Source: Aphodousia faecalis
GTDB lineage: Bacteria > Pseudomonadota > Gammaproteobacteria > Burkholderiales > Burkholderiaceae_F
Direction: 5' to 3'
Assembly: GCA_018712705.1 (NCBI GenBank)
Contig: DVGM01000035.1
Span: 1-31,537, forward strand
DNA length: 31,537 bases
A model generated the notes under the pieces. It saw only the letters and a list, made by a program, of their open reading frames with translations, did no database searches and had not been told where the DNA came from. Every line of letters starts with the position of its first letter. Positions within the stretch are counted from its first letter, which is position 1. A program made the translations under genes and the position numbers. Shown here piece by piece: positions 7,424-16,190 of this stretch.

Positions 7424-8031
7424 TCAAAAGCATTCTCAAAGGCTCTTTAGTGGCTGCTCTCGGCACCGTCATATTTAGCGCCGAGGCTTTGGCTTTTGAT
7501 CTTCAAACCCTTTCCAAAAGTTTGGGCAGCGCGCAATTGACAACCGGTCACTTCGTTCAAGAGCGTGAACTAACCGGTTTCCCGAAACCAATGCGAACCG
7601 AAGGGGTGTACTTTTTAGATTTGAAAAAAGGCATCGTTTGGGAAACGGTCAAGCCCTTTGCCAATACGATGATCTTTTCTGAAAAAGGCATCAAGAGCGT
7701 CAATAAACATGGCGCACAGGTTATTTCCGCCCAGGATATCCCCTATCTGAAAACGGTCAATGCTCTCATGTTGTCACTTTTTAGTGCTCAAACTGAGCGC
7801 TTGGATAAAGATTTTGACATTCACCTTAAGGGATCGTCTGCGCACTGGACAATGACGCTTGTGCCTAAAAAAACGTCAGCGTTAGCCACCGTTTTTAAGA
7901 CCATGGAAATCACGGGGGCCGCTTCTCCCGAGAGCATCAAAATGGTCAATCGGCAAAATGAAACAACACGTCTTCAGTTGTCCAAACAGGAAAAACTAAC
8001 CCGGTGGCCTGACCGATTGGAGCCGCTATGA
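7420..8031 (+). CDS. apeL: LolA-like periplasmic carrier of the APE cluster
   Basis: This 203-residue protein has an N-terminal signal peptide (MIKSILKGSLVAALG, hydrophobic core, likely cleavage after AEALA near residue 25). The rest has the LolA-type open beta-barrel pattern (GHFVQERELTGFPKPMRTEGVYFL, GIVWETVKPFANTMIF). LolA proteins carry hydrophobic cargo across the periplasm. Beside an RND exporter and a lipoprotein, this copy is likely dedicated to the polyene lipid. The start at 7420 forms an ATGA overlap with the preceding stop; the longer frame from a TTG at 7387 would spoil the signal peptide. Confidence 0.88.
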   Translation: MIKSILKGSLVAALGTVIFSAEALAFDLQTLSKSLGSAQLTTGHFVQERELTGFPKPMRTEGVYFLDLKKGIVWETVKPFANTMIFSEKGIKSVNKHGAQVISAQDIPYLKTVNALMLSLFSAQTERLDKDFDIHLKGSSAHWTMTLVPKKTSALATVFKTMEITGAASPESIKMVNRQNETTRLQLSKQEKLTRWPDRLEPL

Positions 8032-10310
8032 CTTGGACAAAGCGAATTTTGGCGGTGCTTGTCTGGGCCATTTTGGTTCTCGTTTCGTTGCTTTACGTAT
8101 GTCTATGGGCTCAGAACAACCGCCCTGACTTTGATTTATTGGACTTGCTGCCGGAAAACCAAGTTGTCAGCGCTGATGAAAAGTGGCTTCAACAAGCCCT
8201 CTCGAAAGAACATAAAGATACCGTCACATTGGCTATCGCTCTGCCAAACGAAAGTGAAGAAACCCTAAATTCCGTTCACGGTGTCGTTGACGCCTGGGGT
8301 AAATGGACAGCGCTATTTAAAAAGCTTGAAGAAACTGCCGTAGGCTTGCCGTTGCTCGATCAAATTCGTGCTTTAGCTCAAGGACAAGTTACGTCTCAAA
8401 GCCAAAAAGAACTCTCCAGTACAAACCAGCAAACGCTTTTTGAGCACGTTGCAGCCAATGCCGCCTCGCCCATTGATACATCCATTTTTTCCTTTTCCGA
8501 GGACCCATTGGGGGTGCAAAGTACGTGGATTAGAGAACGGCTCAATCAATGGCATGTGCATTTTAAAGACGGTGTTCTTTTAACTGAACATGAAAATACC
8601 CCTTATGCCCTGTATTTTTTCCGTCTTGACAGTGAAAAAATCATGCAGCAGGGCGCCGCTGTCTTTAAAGCGATTGATGAACTCAAAAATTCACTCAAAA
8701 AGGATTGCCAAGCCTCTCTTATCGTCTCAGGCCTTCCCCTTTTTTCGGCCGCAGCCGCCCTTGAAGCTCAAAATGAACTCACCTACCTCGGTGTTCTTTC
8801 CACTCTGGGCATCATTGCCATCGCCTGGTTTTGGTTTGGCAACCTCAAGGCACTTTTATTAATTCTTGCTGTCAGCGCTCAGGCCTTTTTATTAGCCGTT
8901 GCCGCCACGCTGCTCATTTTGGGCAAGATTCACTTAATTACCCTCGTTTTCGGCACCACTTTAATCGGCATCACGGTCGACTATTCTGCGCATTACCTTT
9001 GCACACGTCTTGGACAAAGCAACTCGGCCGAAGAGTCCTTGAAAACGCTTCTTCCCAGCCTTACGCTTGCCCTGCTTTCTACAGCCCTTGGTTTTGCTTT
9101 GATGGCAACGACTCCCTTCCCGGGACTCACCCAAATCGCTGTTTTTTGTGTAACCGGAGTTGCCTCGGCCTATGCTGCCGTCGTGTTGTGGCTCCCCTTG
9201 CTTGCATCGGGATCGTTTCCTTTCAGAAGGAGACTGCAAAAACTGGCTGCCAAACTACTGTCTCTTCCCGCTTTTGAAGCGCTCAGTAAACGAACCCTCG
9301 CGATATTGCTTGGCTTCTTTATTGTCCTCTGTACCGCAGGCTACCTGAAACTTGATTTAAAAACATCTCTTTATGATTTAAATAATCCCCCTCAAGACTT
9401 ACTCACAGAGGCTGCCGCTTTAAGCAAAGTGATGAATACGCCTTCGCTGTCGCAATACTTTTTGATTGAAGCCGAGAATCCTGAAGAATTGCTGCAAAAA
9501 GAAGAACGCCTTATCGAACGCTTCAATCAACTCAACGAAAAAGAGGTCCGATTAATCAGCGCGGCCGATTGGATGATGTCTGAAAAACGCGCCGAGCAAG
9601 TACGTGAAACTTACCGTTCAAGGTGCCTTTCCGTGAGCGACATTTTCAATAGTCTTTTGGGAGCGCCCCTATCCTGCGAACTGCCGTCAAAGTCATTAAA
9701 CGAACGACTTAAGATCGCAGAAAGTCTCAACGTCTTGCCTCCCATGCGGCTAACCGAAGATAAAGCAAGCGCTCTAGTTTTAATTACCGGTATCCATAAA
9801 GACAATCTTGATCGGATCAAGGCGCTCGAAGAGCCCACAAACGGTGTTTACTTTAAAAACTATCCACAACAGATTTCTGATCTTTTGGCTCGATACTGCG
9901 ATCGGATCGCTTGGTTGTTGGCCGCGGCTGCCTTAGGCACCATCATCTTGCTTACGATCCGCTTTAAAAACCAGGCTTGGCGCGCCTATTGTCCCTGCCT
10001 TTGCGGCATAGCCCTGACCATGGCCATGTTGGGGCTATTGGGCTACGGCCTCTCCCTATTCTCTTTACTTGCCTGTGTGTTACTTTTAGGGCTTGGACTT
10101 GACTACGGAATCTTTCTCACCGCAAATCCCCAGGGCAACAGCCGAACCATGGCGGCGGTGACTTTCGCCGTTCTCACCACCCTGCTTTCATTCGGTCTTC
10201 TCGCCTTTTCGAGCACGCCCGCCCTTAAAAGCTTTGGTTTGTGCATAATGATCGGAGAGTTCTTTATCTGGTGTCTGACACCGGCTTTCAGAAAGGTGAA
10301 TCAATCGTGA
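8028..10310 (+). CDS. apeM: MMPL/RND-family exporter of the APE cluster
   Basis: This 760-residue inner-membrane protein has the duplicated RND layout: one N-terminal helix, a periplasmic loop of about 220 residues, six helices (about 250-400), a second periplasmic loop, and six helices (about 620-755). Membrane Asp residues in GITVDYSAHYL (Asp318, helix 4) and GLGLDYGIFL (Asp692, helix 10) match the proton-relay positions of the family. It is related to the predicted exporters of APE and hydrophobic lipid clusters and probably lifts the polyene lipid from the inner membrane to the LolA-like carrier. It overlaps both neighbours by 4 bases. Confidence 0.92.
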   Translation: MTWTKRILAVLVWAILVLVSLLYVCLWAQNNRPDFDLLDLLPENQVVSADEKWLQQALSKEHKDTVTLAIALPNESEETLNSVHGVVDAWGKWTALFKKLEETAVGLPLLDQIRALAQGQVTSQSQKELSSTNQQTLFEHVAANAASPIDTSIFSFSEDPLGVQSTWIRERLNQWHVHFKDGVLLTEHENTPYALYFFRLDSEKIMQQGAAVFKAIDELKNSLKKDCQASLIVSGLPLFSAAAALEAQNELTYLGVLSTLGIIAIAWFWFGNLKALLLILAVSAQAFLLAVAATLLILGKIHLITLVFGTTLIGITVDYSAHYLCTRLGQSNSAEESLKTLLPSLTLALLSTALGFALMATTPFPGLTQIAVFCVTGVASAYAAVVLWLPLLASGSFPFRRRLQKLAAKLLSLPAFEALSKRTLAILLGFFIVLCTAGYLKLDLKTSLYDLNNPPQDLLTEAAALSKVMNTPSLSQYFLIEAENPEELLQKEERLIERFNQLNEKEVRLISAADWMMSEKRAEQVRETYRSRCLSVSDIFNSLLGAPLSCELPSKSLNERLKIAESLNVLPPMRLTEDKASALVLITGIHKDNLDRIKALEEPTNGVYFKNYPQQISDLLARYCDRIAWLLAAAALGTIILLTIRFKNQAWRAYCPCLCGIALTMAMLGLLGYGLSLFSLLACVLLLGLGLDYGIFLTANPQGNSRTMAAVTFAVLTTLLSFGLLAFSSTPALKSFGLCIMIGEFFIWCLTPAFRKVNQS

Positions 10311-10912
10311 TAAAACATCGTCTCGTTAAAGGGCTGTGCTTCTCAACCCTGGCCTTCAGTCTTTCGGCCTGCTCTCTGTGGCAGCCCAATATTTCAAGCC
10401 TTGAAAAAGCCATTATCATCCCGACCGTGTTGCCCACCTGTTCCGACTTAACGCAGTCCTTCAACGCCTATCAACACATCCACGTTGAGGCCAATCGCTA
10501 TAACACCGAGTCTAAAACGAATGATTTTGAGGCCATGATCAGCGCCGATAAAAAAGGCATGAAAATCGCCGTCATGGCCATGGGTCTGAAAGTCTGGAAC
10601 ATTGATTTTGACGGGATGGTGATCACCGAAGAAAGAAGTGAGCATTTGCCCGAAGCGCTTGAAGCGCAATACATGGTTCGCGATATTGCCTTAGCTTATT
10701 GGCCAAGTCGCGATCTCAAACCTCAATTAAAAGACTGGACTTTGGTCGAAGGCGACCGGACACGATTAATTTACGCGCCCGGAGAAGAAAACCCGATTAT
10801 CTCCATCGAGTATCGTAAAGGCGCAGCACCGTTATCTGCCGACGGGGAAGTTATTTTTGAAAATCACCTTCACCACTATCGGCTCACGATTCAATCCAAT
10901 AGCTTGAAATGA
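10307..10912 (+). CDS. apeN: DUF3261-like lipoprotein of the APE cluster
   Basis: This 201-residue lipoprotein reads MIKHRLVKGLCFSTLAFSLSAC, with lipobox LSAC and the lipidated Cys at residue 22. The body is beta-rich, as in LolB-like proteins (FEAMISADKKGMKIAVMAMG, VWNIDFDGMVI). The start is a GTG at 10307, overlapping the exporter stop as GTGA, with GAAAGG (10291-10296) as ribosome site. Starting further upstream would destroy the signal peptide. Position after the LolA-like protein and exporter suggests it accepts polyene lipid at the outer membrane. That resembles LolB by analogy only. Confidence 0.87.
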   Translation: MIKHRLVKGLCFSTLAFSLSACSLWQPNISSLEKAIIIPTVLPTCSDLTQSFNAYQHIHVEANRYNTESKTNDFEAMISADKKGMKIAVMAMGLKVWNIDFDGMVITEERSEHLPEALEAQYMVRDIALAYWPSRDLKPQLKDWTLVEGDRTRLIYAPGEENPIISIEYRKGAAPLSADGEVIFENHLHHYRLTIQSNSLK

Positions 10913-12102
10913 CGGCAAAGGTTTACATTCATCAATTTTCAAGTTTAAGCGCAGCCGGTGATAATGCCGCCTACCGTGAGGCAATTTTTGCTGATAAAAG
11001 ACTTCCTTTGCCATGGATTGACGATTTTGCGGAAAAACGTATTCGCTTCGGTCAGATTGACGAGCGGTATCTGATTTCAGAAAAAACAATTAAAGAACGT
11101 TTTCCACACGTTTTAAACAACCCGACGCTTCGATGGGGACGAGGCAACCGCCTGGCTGCCGCGCTTGCCATCCCCTTGGTTGAAAACGTCAATCACTTAA
11201 TAGAAAAATACGGGGCCGACAGAGTCGCTTTGGTCATCGGAGCCTCCGTTGCCGGCATGACTGAGACCGAAAGATTTTTCTTTGAAGGAAAAAAGGATTC
11301 CGCGTACAGTGACACGGATCTTGAAATGTACAACCCAGCTCGCGCCCTTAAAGCCATTTTTAAACTGAAGGGGCCGGTGTACACCATTTCAACGGCCTGC
11401 ACTTCCTCAACAAAGGCCATGATCAGCGCGGCCCGCCTTATTCAGTGCGGAGCGGTTGACGCGGCGCTCTGCGGTGGCTTGGATACCAAGAGTCTTTTTA
11501 CGATAGCGGGTTTTGAATCCTTAGGCGCCGTCTCCTCCGACCTCACTCAACCTTTCGGCGAACATCGAGATGGAATCAATTTAGGCGAAGGCGGCGCTCT
11601 TTTCATTTTGGATAAAGAATCTTCTGGCTATGAATTAAGCGGATGGGGCGAATCCAGTGACGCTTATCACATTTCATCACCCGAGCCCAATGCCATTGCC
11701 GTTCAAAGTGCGATTAAACACGCGCTTCAAATGAGTGAAATAGAGGCTACGGATTTTGTTTGCGCTCACGGCACCGGCACTCGCAAAAACGATGAAATGG
11801 AAGCTTTAGCCATTCACAATTTGATGCCTAACGCTTATGTCTGTTCAACCAAAACGGTAACCGGCCATACTCTGGGGGGCGCCGGAGCGCTCTGTGCGGC
11901 CGCGGCCCTTTTTTCTCTTGACACACAAAAGCTTCCCACGCACCTAATCGAAGACAATCTCGACCCACTTATCGCTACAATTAAACTCACAGTGAAAGCG
12001 GCAACGAGCGGCGCTATCTCAAGCGTTTTATGCAACAGCTTTGCTTTTGGCGGCAACAATGCTGTCATCGTCATTAAGAAGAACAACAATGCAGCCCATT
12101 GA
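10909..12102 (+). CDS. apeO: Beta-ketoacyl-ACP synthase with full catalytic triad
   Basis: This 397-residue type II ketosynthase has an intact triad: Cys164 in STACTSSTKA, His287 in CAHGTGT and His320 in VTGHTLGGAGA. The glycine-rich C-terminal NSFAFGGNNA is also present. It performs decarboxylative condensation in polyene extension, probably as a heterodimer with the half-length partner at 1450-2139, as described for APE synthases. It begins in an ATGA overlap with the lipoprotein gene, and the dehydratase start lies inside its last 14 bases. Confidence 0.94.
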   Translation: MTAKVYIHQFSSLSAAGDNAAYREAIFADKRLPLPWIDDFAEKRIRFGQIDERYLISEKTIKERFPHVLNNPTLRWGRGNRLAAALAIPLVENVNHLIEKYGADRVALVIGASVAGMTETERFFFEGKKDSAYSDTDLEMYNPARALKAIFKLKGPVYTISTACTSSTKAMISAARLIQCGAVDAALCGGLDTKSLFTIAGFESLGAVSSDLTQPFGEHRDGINLGEGGALFILDKESSGYELSGWGESSDAYHISSPEPNAIAVQSAIKHALQMSEIEATDFVCAHGTGTRKNDEMEALAIHNLMPNAYVCSTKTVTGHTLGGAGALCAAAALFSLDTQKLPTHLIEDNLDPLIATIKLTVKAATSGAISSVLCNSFAFGGNNAVIVIKKNNNAAH

Positions 12103-12544
12103 CCTCTTAGCCAGTGAATTGCTTCCCCATCGAGCAGGGATGCTTTTTTTAGATCGCGCCCTCGAAGGCGATGACGACGGTATTACGGCTTGCGCGCTGA
12201 TTAAAGAAAACCATCTCTTCGCCCAAGACGGAAGAGTCGGCAGTTGGGTTTTATTGGAATACATGGCTCAGACAATGGCCATGTGGACCAGTTGGAATGC
12301 CCGTAAAAAAGGCCTTCCAGTCCCTGTCGGTTTTCTGTTGGGCACACGGCAACTTAAACTTCACGTTGATTCAATCCCGGTAGGGACTGAGCTCTACTGT
12401 AAGGCCGAACGCATTTACGTAAGCGAAACCGACGGTGTCGCCCAATTTCAGTGCGAAGTCTACGCCGATGGGAAACTGCTGGGCGAAGCCGCTTTAAACG
12501 CATTTGAACCGAAAAATCCGGAAACTTTTTTGACTGAACATTAA
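12089..12544 (+). CDS. apeP: FabZ-like 3-hydroxyacyl-ACP dehydratase (hotdog)
   Basis: This 151-residue hotdog-fold protein begins with ELLPHRAGMLFLDRA, the typical FabZ-like substrate-entry strand. LLEYMAQTMAMW is the central helix carrying the acidic residue, and PVGFLLGTRQLKL follows. It should dehydrate 3-hydroxyacyl-ACP to give the trans double bonds. In studied APE systems two dehydratases act together; the second here is the C-terminal domain of the ligase fusion. The ATG at 12089 overlaps the KS gene by 14 bases; a longer reading from 12041 would lie entirely inside the KS. Confidence 0.9.
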   Translation: MQPIDLLASELLPHRAGMLFLDRALEGDDDGITACALIKENHLFAQDGRVGSWVLLEYMAQTMAMWTSWNARKKGLPVPVGFLLGTRQLKLHVDSIPVGTELYCKAERIYVSETDGVAQFQCEVYADGKLLGEAALNAFEPKNPETFLTEH

Positions 12545-13285
12545 ATGTCTATCCATCCATCCAAATCCGTCTTTATCTCAGGGTCTTCAAGAGGAATCGG
12601 CAGAGCTTGCGCCCTATGCCTGGCGGGCCATGGCTACGATATCGTCCTTCATGGCAAAAGCCCGAGTCAGGCGCTTGAACAAACATTGAACGATGTTAAG
12701 GCTATGGGAGTCAATGTCCGTGCTTTGACTTTTGATGTTTGCGATCGTGAAGCGAGCCGTCAAGCGCTTCTGAAAGATATTGAAGAACATGGTATGTACT
12801 GGGGCATTGTGGCCAACGCCGGCATTTCTCGGGATGTCACCTTTGCGGGAATGGAGCCTCAGGCTTGGGACTCGGTGCTTAAAACCAATCTTGATGGTTT
12901 TTATAACGTGGTTCAACCGCTTGTGATGCCAATGGTGCATACAAGACGCGGCGGACGCATTGTGGTTATCGCCTCGATTTCTGGGGTGATGGGAAATCGC
13001 GGACAGGTTAATTACTCGGCGGCTAAAGCCGGTCTGATCGGCGCGGCTAAAGCGTTGGCTTTGGAGTTAGCCAGTCGGAAAATCACGGTCAACGCGGTGG
13101 CGCCCGGTTTGATTGAAACCGATATGGTTGATGAAAGTGTCACCGAGCGCGCTTTACCTTTTATACCGATGAAACGAGTCGGAAAACCCGAAGAAGTGGC
13201 CGCCACCGTCGGCTTTTTAATCTCCGACGATGCCGCCTACATCACCCGATCGGTTATTGAAATTGATGGAGGGCTGCACGGATGA
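12545..13285 (+). CDS. apeQ: FabG-like 3-ketoacyl-ACP reductase
   Basis: This 246-residue short-chain dehydrogenase has the dinucleotide-binding SGSSRGIGRA near the N-terminus, VANAGIS, and the catalytic Ser144, Tyr157 and Lys161 (in NYSAAKAG). The C-terminus IEIDGGLHG is typical of FabG. It reduces the 3-keto group after each condensation. No enoyl reductase is present in the cluster, as expected for a pathway that keeps the double bonds. The ATG directly follows the dehydratase stop. Confidence 0.95.
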   Translation: MSIHPSKSVFISGSSRGIGRACALCLAGHGYDIVLHGKSPSQALEQTLNDVKAMGVNVRALTFDVCDREASRQALLKDIEEHGMYWGIVANAGISRDVTFAGMEPQAWDSVLKTNLDGFYNVVQPLVMPMVHTRRGGRIVVIASISGVMGNRGQVNYSAAKAGLIGAAKALALELASRKITVNAVAPGLIETDMVDESVTERALPFIPMKRVGKPEEVAATVGFLISDDAAYITRSVIEIDGGLHG

Positions 13286-14517
13286 GCCATCGAGTCGTAG
13301 TAACCGGCATGGCCGGCATCAGCCCTCTCGGTTGTGACTGGCCCACAGTCCTTGCGAAACTGAAAAGCTACCATAATGCCGTGCAGATCATGCCCGGTTG
13401 GGAACAATTGGATGGCCTAAATTCCTTATTGGCTTGTCCCGCGGCCCCCTTTAAACTAGGTGAGCGCTTTACACGCAGGGCTACGCGAAGCATGTCGCGC
13501 AATAGCCTCATGGCTTGTTGCGCCACACAGCGGGCGCTTGAAGACGCGGGACTGATCGATTGCGACTGGATTCATGAGGGCGGCATGGGAATTGCCTACG
13601 GCTCTTGCGCCGGCGACCCGCATTCACTCATGGAAATTGCCGCGCTTGGGGTAGAAAAGACAACTCGTAAATTAAACGCCACGACTTATGTCCGGTTTAT
13701 GGCCCACACGTGCGCTGTCAATATCGGCGTCTTTTTCTCCATCACCGGTCGAGTCATTACGACCACCAGTGCCTGCACATCCGGTAGCCAAGCAATCGGC
13801 TACGCCTATGAAACCATCAAAAACGGCTACCAAAGGGCAATGATCGCCGGCGGCGCAGAAGAATGTTCCGTGGCTAACACGGCTATTTTTGATACCCTTT
13901 TTGCCACTTCAACCCAATTTAACGATAAGCCCCAACTGACTCCCCGCCCCTTTGATGCGCAAAGGGATGGACTGGTTCTGGGTGAAGGCGCCTGCACACT
14001 GATTCTGGAAAGTCTTGACAGCGCCCTCGAGCGCGACGCGCCGATTTACGCAGAAGTTGTCGGTTTTTCCACCAATTCAGACGGCAAGCACATCACCAAT
14101 CCCGATTCGATCAAAATGGCCGAAGTCATGACAGAAGCGTTGCGCGATGCAAACTTAAAACCTGAAGATATCGGTTACATCAACGCCCACGGCACGGCCA
14201 CGTTATCGGGAGACAGGGCTGAAAGCCTTGCCACCGCAACTGTATTCGGTGACAAGACCCCGGTTTCAACGCTCAAAAGCTACATGGGGCATACTCTGGG
14301 CGCCTGCGGCGCCCTCGAAGCCTGGATGAGCATTGAAATGATGCGTGAAGGATGGTTTGCCCCGACAATCAATCTCACCGAACCCGACCCGAGCTGCGCG
14401 GCGCTTGACTACATTATGGGCGAAGGCAGAAACATTTCGTGCGAGGCTGTTATGAGCAATAACTTTGCCTTCGGTGGCATTAACACCTCTTTAATTTTTA
14501 AGCGTTTTAGAGCCTAA
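13282..14517 (+). CDS. apeR: Second beta-ketoacyl-ACP synthase
   Basis: This 411-residue FabF-type ketosynthase has Cys165 in TTTSACTSGS, His303 in NAHGTAT and His337 in YMGHTLGACGA. The set is complete, so it is catalytically competent and not a chain-length factor. In characterised APE clusters the terminal KS is thought to carry out the first condensation on the aryl starter or to work beside the KS/CLF pair; that assignment is inferred. It overlaps the reductase by 4 bases and its stop directly abuts the next start codon. Confidence 0.94.
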   Translation: MSHRVVVTGMAGISPLGCDWPTVLAKLKSYHNAVQIMPGWEQLDGLNSLLACPAAPFKLGERFTRRATRSMSRNSLMACCATQRALEDAGLIDCDWIHEGGMGIAYGSCAGDPHSLMEIAALGVEKTTRKLNATTYVRFMAHTCAVNIGVFFSITGRVITTTSACTSGSQAIGYAYETIKNGYQRAMIAGGAEECSVANTAIFDTLFATSTQFNDKPQLTPRPFDAQRDGLVLGEGACTLILESLDSALERDAPIYAEVVGFSTNSDGKHITNPDSIKMAEVMTEALRDANLKPEDIGYINAHGTATLSGDRAESLATATVFGDKTPVSTLKSYMGHTLGACGALEAWMSIEMMREGWFAPTINLTEPDPSCAALDYIMGEGRNISCEAVMSNNFAFGGINTSLIFKRFRA

Positions 14518-15126
14518 ATGCTTATCTGGTTCTGTGAGATTGACCTTGAAAACAACAATGAGGGTCTGATTCATCAGCTCTCAACGCGGCAACTTACCCG
14601 TTACCAACGTTTCTGCCGCCCTATCCGAGCCACACAGTACCTCTACTCGCGCCTTTTCTATAAAAGAGTTTTAGCGGCCTTAAAGGCCGACGGGCACCTC
14701 GATGATTTCCCGATAGGTCAACCCCATCCCCCTATCGATACAGAGTACGGTCGTTTTTATACGAGTTTGACCCACAGCGGTCGGTATTTCGCTCTCTCCT
14801 TTTCTCATTTCCCCCATGCGGTCGATGCTGAAGTGATGGTTCAGAGAGACTTCTTGCAACTAGCCGATTGGTTTGGCAATGAGCAAACAATCTCAACGAT
14901 TAAGGAAAGTTCTGACAGAGCCCTAGAATTTTACCGCTTTTGGTGCCGTCACGAGTGTCAGATTAAAGTGGGCAATAGCAATCTCAATGATTATGGCTTT
15001 ACTGAAGAAGTGATAAATTCAGATTGCCTGCCCGTCATGCTGAGTTGTTTGCACCGAAAAGCGGACAATCCGACAATCCGACATATCCGCGACGTTCTGA
15101 GAGAGCCCTTGGAGCTTAGATTATGA
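14518..15126 (+). CDS. Sfp-like 4-prime-phosphopantetheinyl transferase
   Basis: This 202-residue protein resembles a divergent phosphopantetheinyl transferase. TSLTHSGRYFALSFS corresponds to the SxSHs segment, HAVDAEV to the metal-binding GxDIE strand, and FYRFWCRHECQIKVG to the W-x-x-KE-x-x-x-K helix. The usual Lys before the catalytic Glu is His here and the Gly of the DxE strand is Ala. Even so, the Asp/Glu pair, the later Glu and the final Lys are in place. It should convert the two ACPs of the cluster to holo form. It sits between the last KS and the methyltransferase, overlapping the latter by 4 bases. Confidence 0.8.
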   Translation: MLIWFCEIDLENNNEGLIHQLSTRQLTRYQRFCRPIRATQYLYSRLFYKRVLAALKADGHLDDFPIGQPHPPIDTEYGRFYTSLTHSGRYFALSFSHFPHAVDAEVMVQRDFLQLADWFGNEQTISTIKESSDRALEFYRFWCRHECQIKVGNSNLNDYGFTEEVINSDCLPVMLSCLHRKADNPTIRHIRDVLREPLELRL

Positions 15127-16190
15127 CCTTAAATGAACACAAAAAAGAACTTCTGAGTGCATACGAAGATGCTCAGAAAATCGCTTTTGCTCCATTTATT
15201 TTTCAGGCGACGGCAGCCGCCAAAGAAACCGGCTTACTGGACGCTTTGGGACAAAGCGACACGGGCCTCAATATTGAAGAGTTGGCGCAAAAAAGCGGTC
15301 TTACCCTTTACGCAGTTAAAATTTTGACCGATATTCTGCTTACAGCCAAAGTTATAAAAAAAGAAAATCAAAAGTACAGCTTAAGTTTGGTTGGTCAATG
15401 CTTAATTTATGACCGCATGACGGAAGTTAATTTTGATTTTACCCATCATGTCAATTACAAAGCGCTAAGTCATACCACAGAAGCTTTAAAAACAGGGCGC
15501 CCTAGTGGACTTCAGGAATTTGATCGCTCTTGGAGCACCATTTACCCACATTTAAAAGACTTGCCAGAAGAAGTTCAGAAAGCCTGGTTTGCCTTTGATC
15601 ATTTTCATTCAGACAGCGCCGATCAGGCCGCCATCGATCTTTTGAAGAACAGAGAAATCCGATATTTTTTGGATATCGGCGGCAACACCGGACGATTTAT
15701 CCATAAAGCTCTCTTGAATTGGACCAAGGCTTGCGCCTGTTTGGTCGATTTGCCTCAACAAATTAGCTTAATGCGCGCCAACACGGAACTGAAAGCGTTT
15801 CAGGACCGAATTGATGATTACCCGATTGACTGGCTTAATGATGAAGCATCCCTTCACATTGATACCGATATTGATTTGATTTGGATGAGTCAGTTTTTGG
15901 ATTGTTTCAGTCATTCGCAAGCCGTCAGCATTCTCAAGCGTGTCCGCTTATTATCGAGAAAGTATGCTTGCCCTATCGCTATTTTGGAACCAATAGTTGA
16001 CAAGCAGCGAAACGCCGCGGCGACTTTGAGCGTAGCAAGCTGCTCGCTTTATTTTAGTTGCCTAGCCAACGGTAACTCTAAATTTTTCTCTTCTGACGAA
16101 TTAAAAAGCATTATTGACGAAGCGGGACTCATAATCGACTCGGTTCACGAACCGCTCGGTGTTGGACATTCTTTGTACTTATGCAGATAA
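15123..16190 (+). CDS. SAM-dependent O-methyltransferase (Methyltransf_2-like)
   Basis: This 355-residue enzyme has an N-terminal winged-helix dimerisation region (about residues 15-90, FIFQATAAAKETGLLDAL and IEELAQKSGLTLYAVKILTDIL). The C-terminal Rossmann methyltransferase domain carries the SAM-binding loop FLDIGGNTGRF near residues 179-189. VDLPQQI and WMSQFLDCFS correspond to the acidic and catalytic regions of small-molecule methyltransferases. It probably methylates the aryl head group, which would make the pigment a methyl or methoxy variant; the substrate is inferred. It is the last gene of the run, and the next gene has its own upstream region. Confidence 0.85.
   Translation: MTLNEHKKELLSAYEDAQKIAFAPFIFQATAAAKETGLLDALGQSDTGLNIEELAQKSGLTLYAVKILTDILLTAKVIKKENQKYSLSLVGQCLIYDRMTEVNFDFTHHVNYKALSHTTEALKTGRPSGLQEFDRSWSTIYPHLKDLPEEVQKAWFAFDHFHSDSADQAAIDLLKNREIRYFLDIGGNTGRFIHKALLNWTKACACLVDLPQQISLMRANTELKAFQDRIDDYPIDWLNDEASLHIDTDIDLIWMSQFLDCFSHSQAVSILKRVRLLSRKYACPIAILEPIVDKQRNAAATLSVASCSLYFSCLANGNSKFFSSDELKSIIDEAGLIIDSVHEPLGVGHSLYLCR

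Noticed and set aside
8831..9277. Plus-strand ORF of 148 residues inside the exporter gene
   Set aside because: It is an out-of-frame shadow of the MMPL membrane segment.
1450..16190. Flexirubin or dialkylresorcinol cluster
   Set aside because: The gene set resembles the polyene half of flexirubin clusters, but no dialkylresorcinol-forming condensing enzyme or aromatase pair is present.
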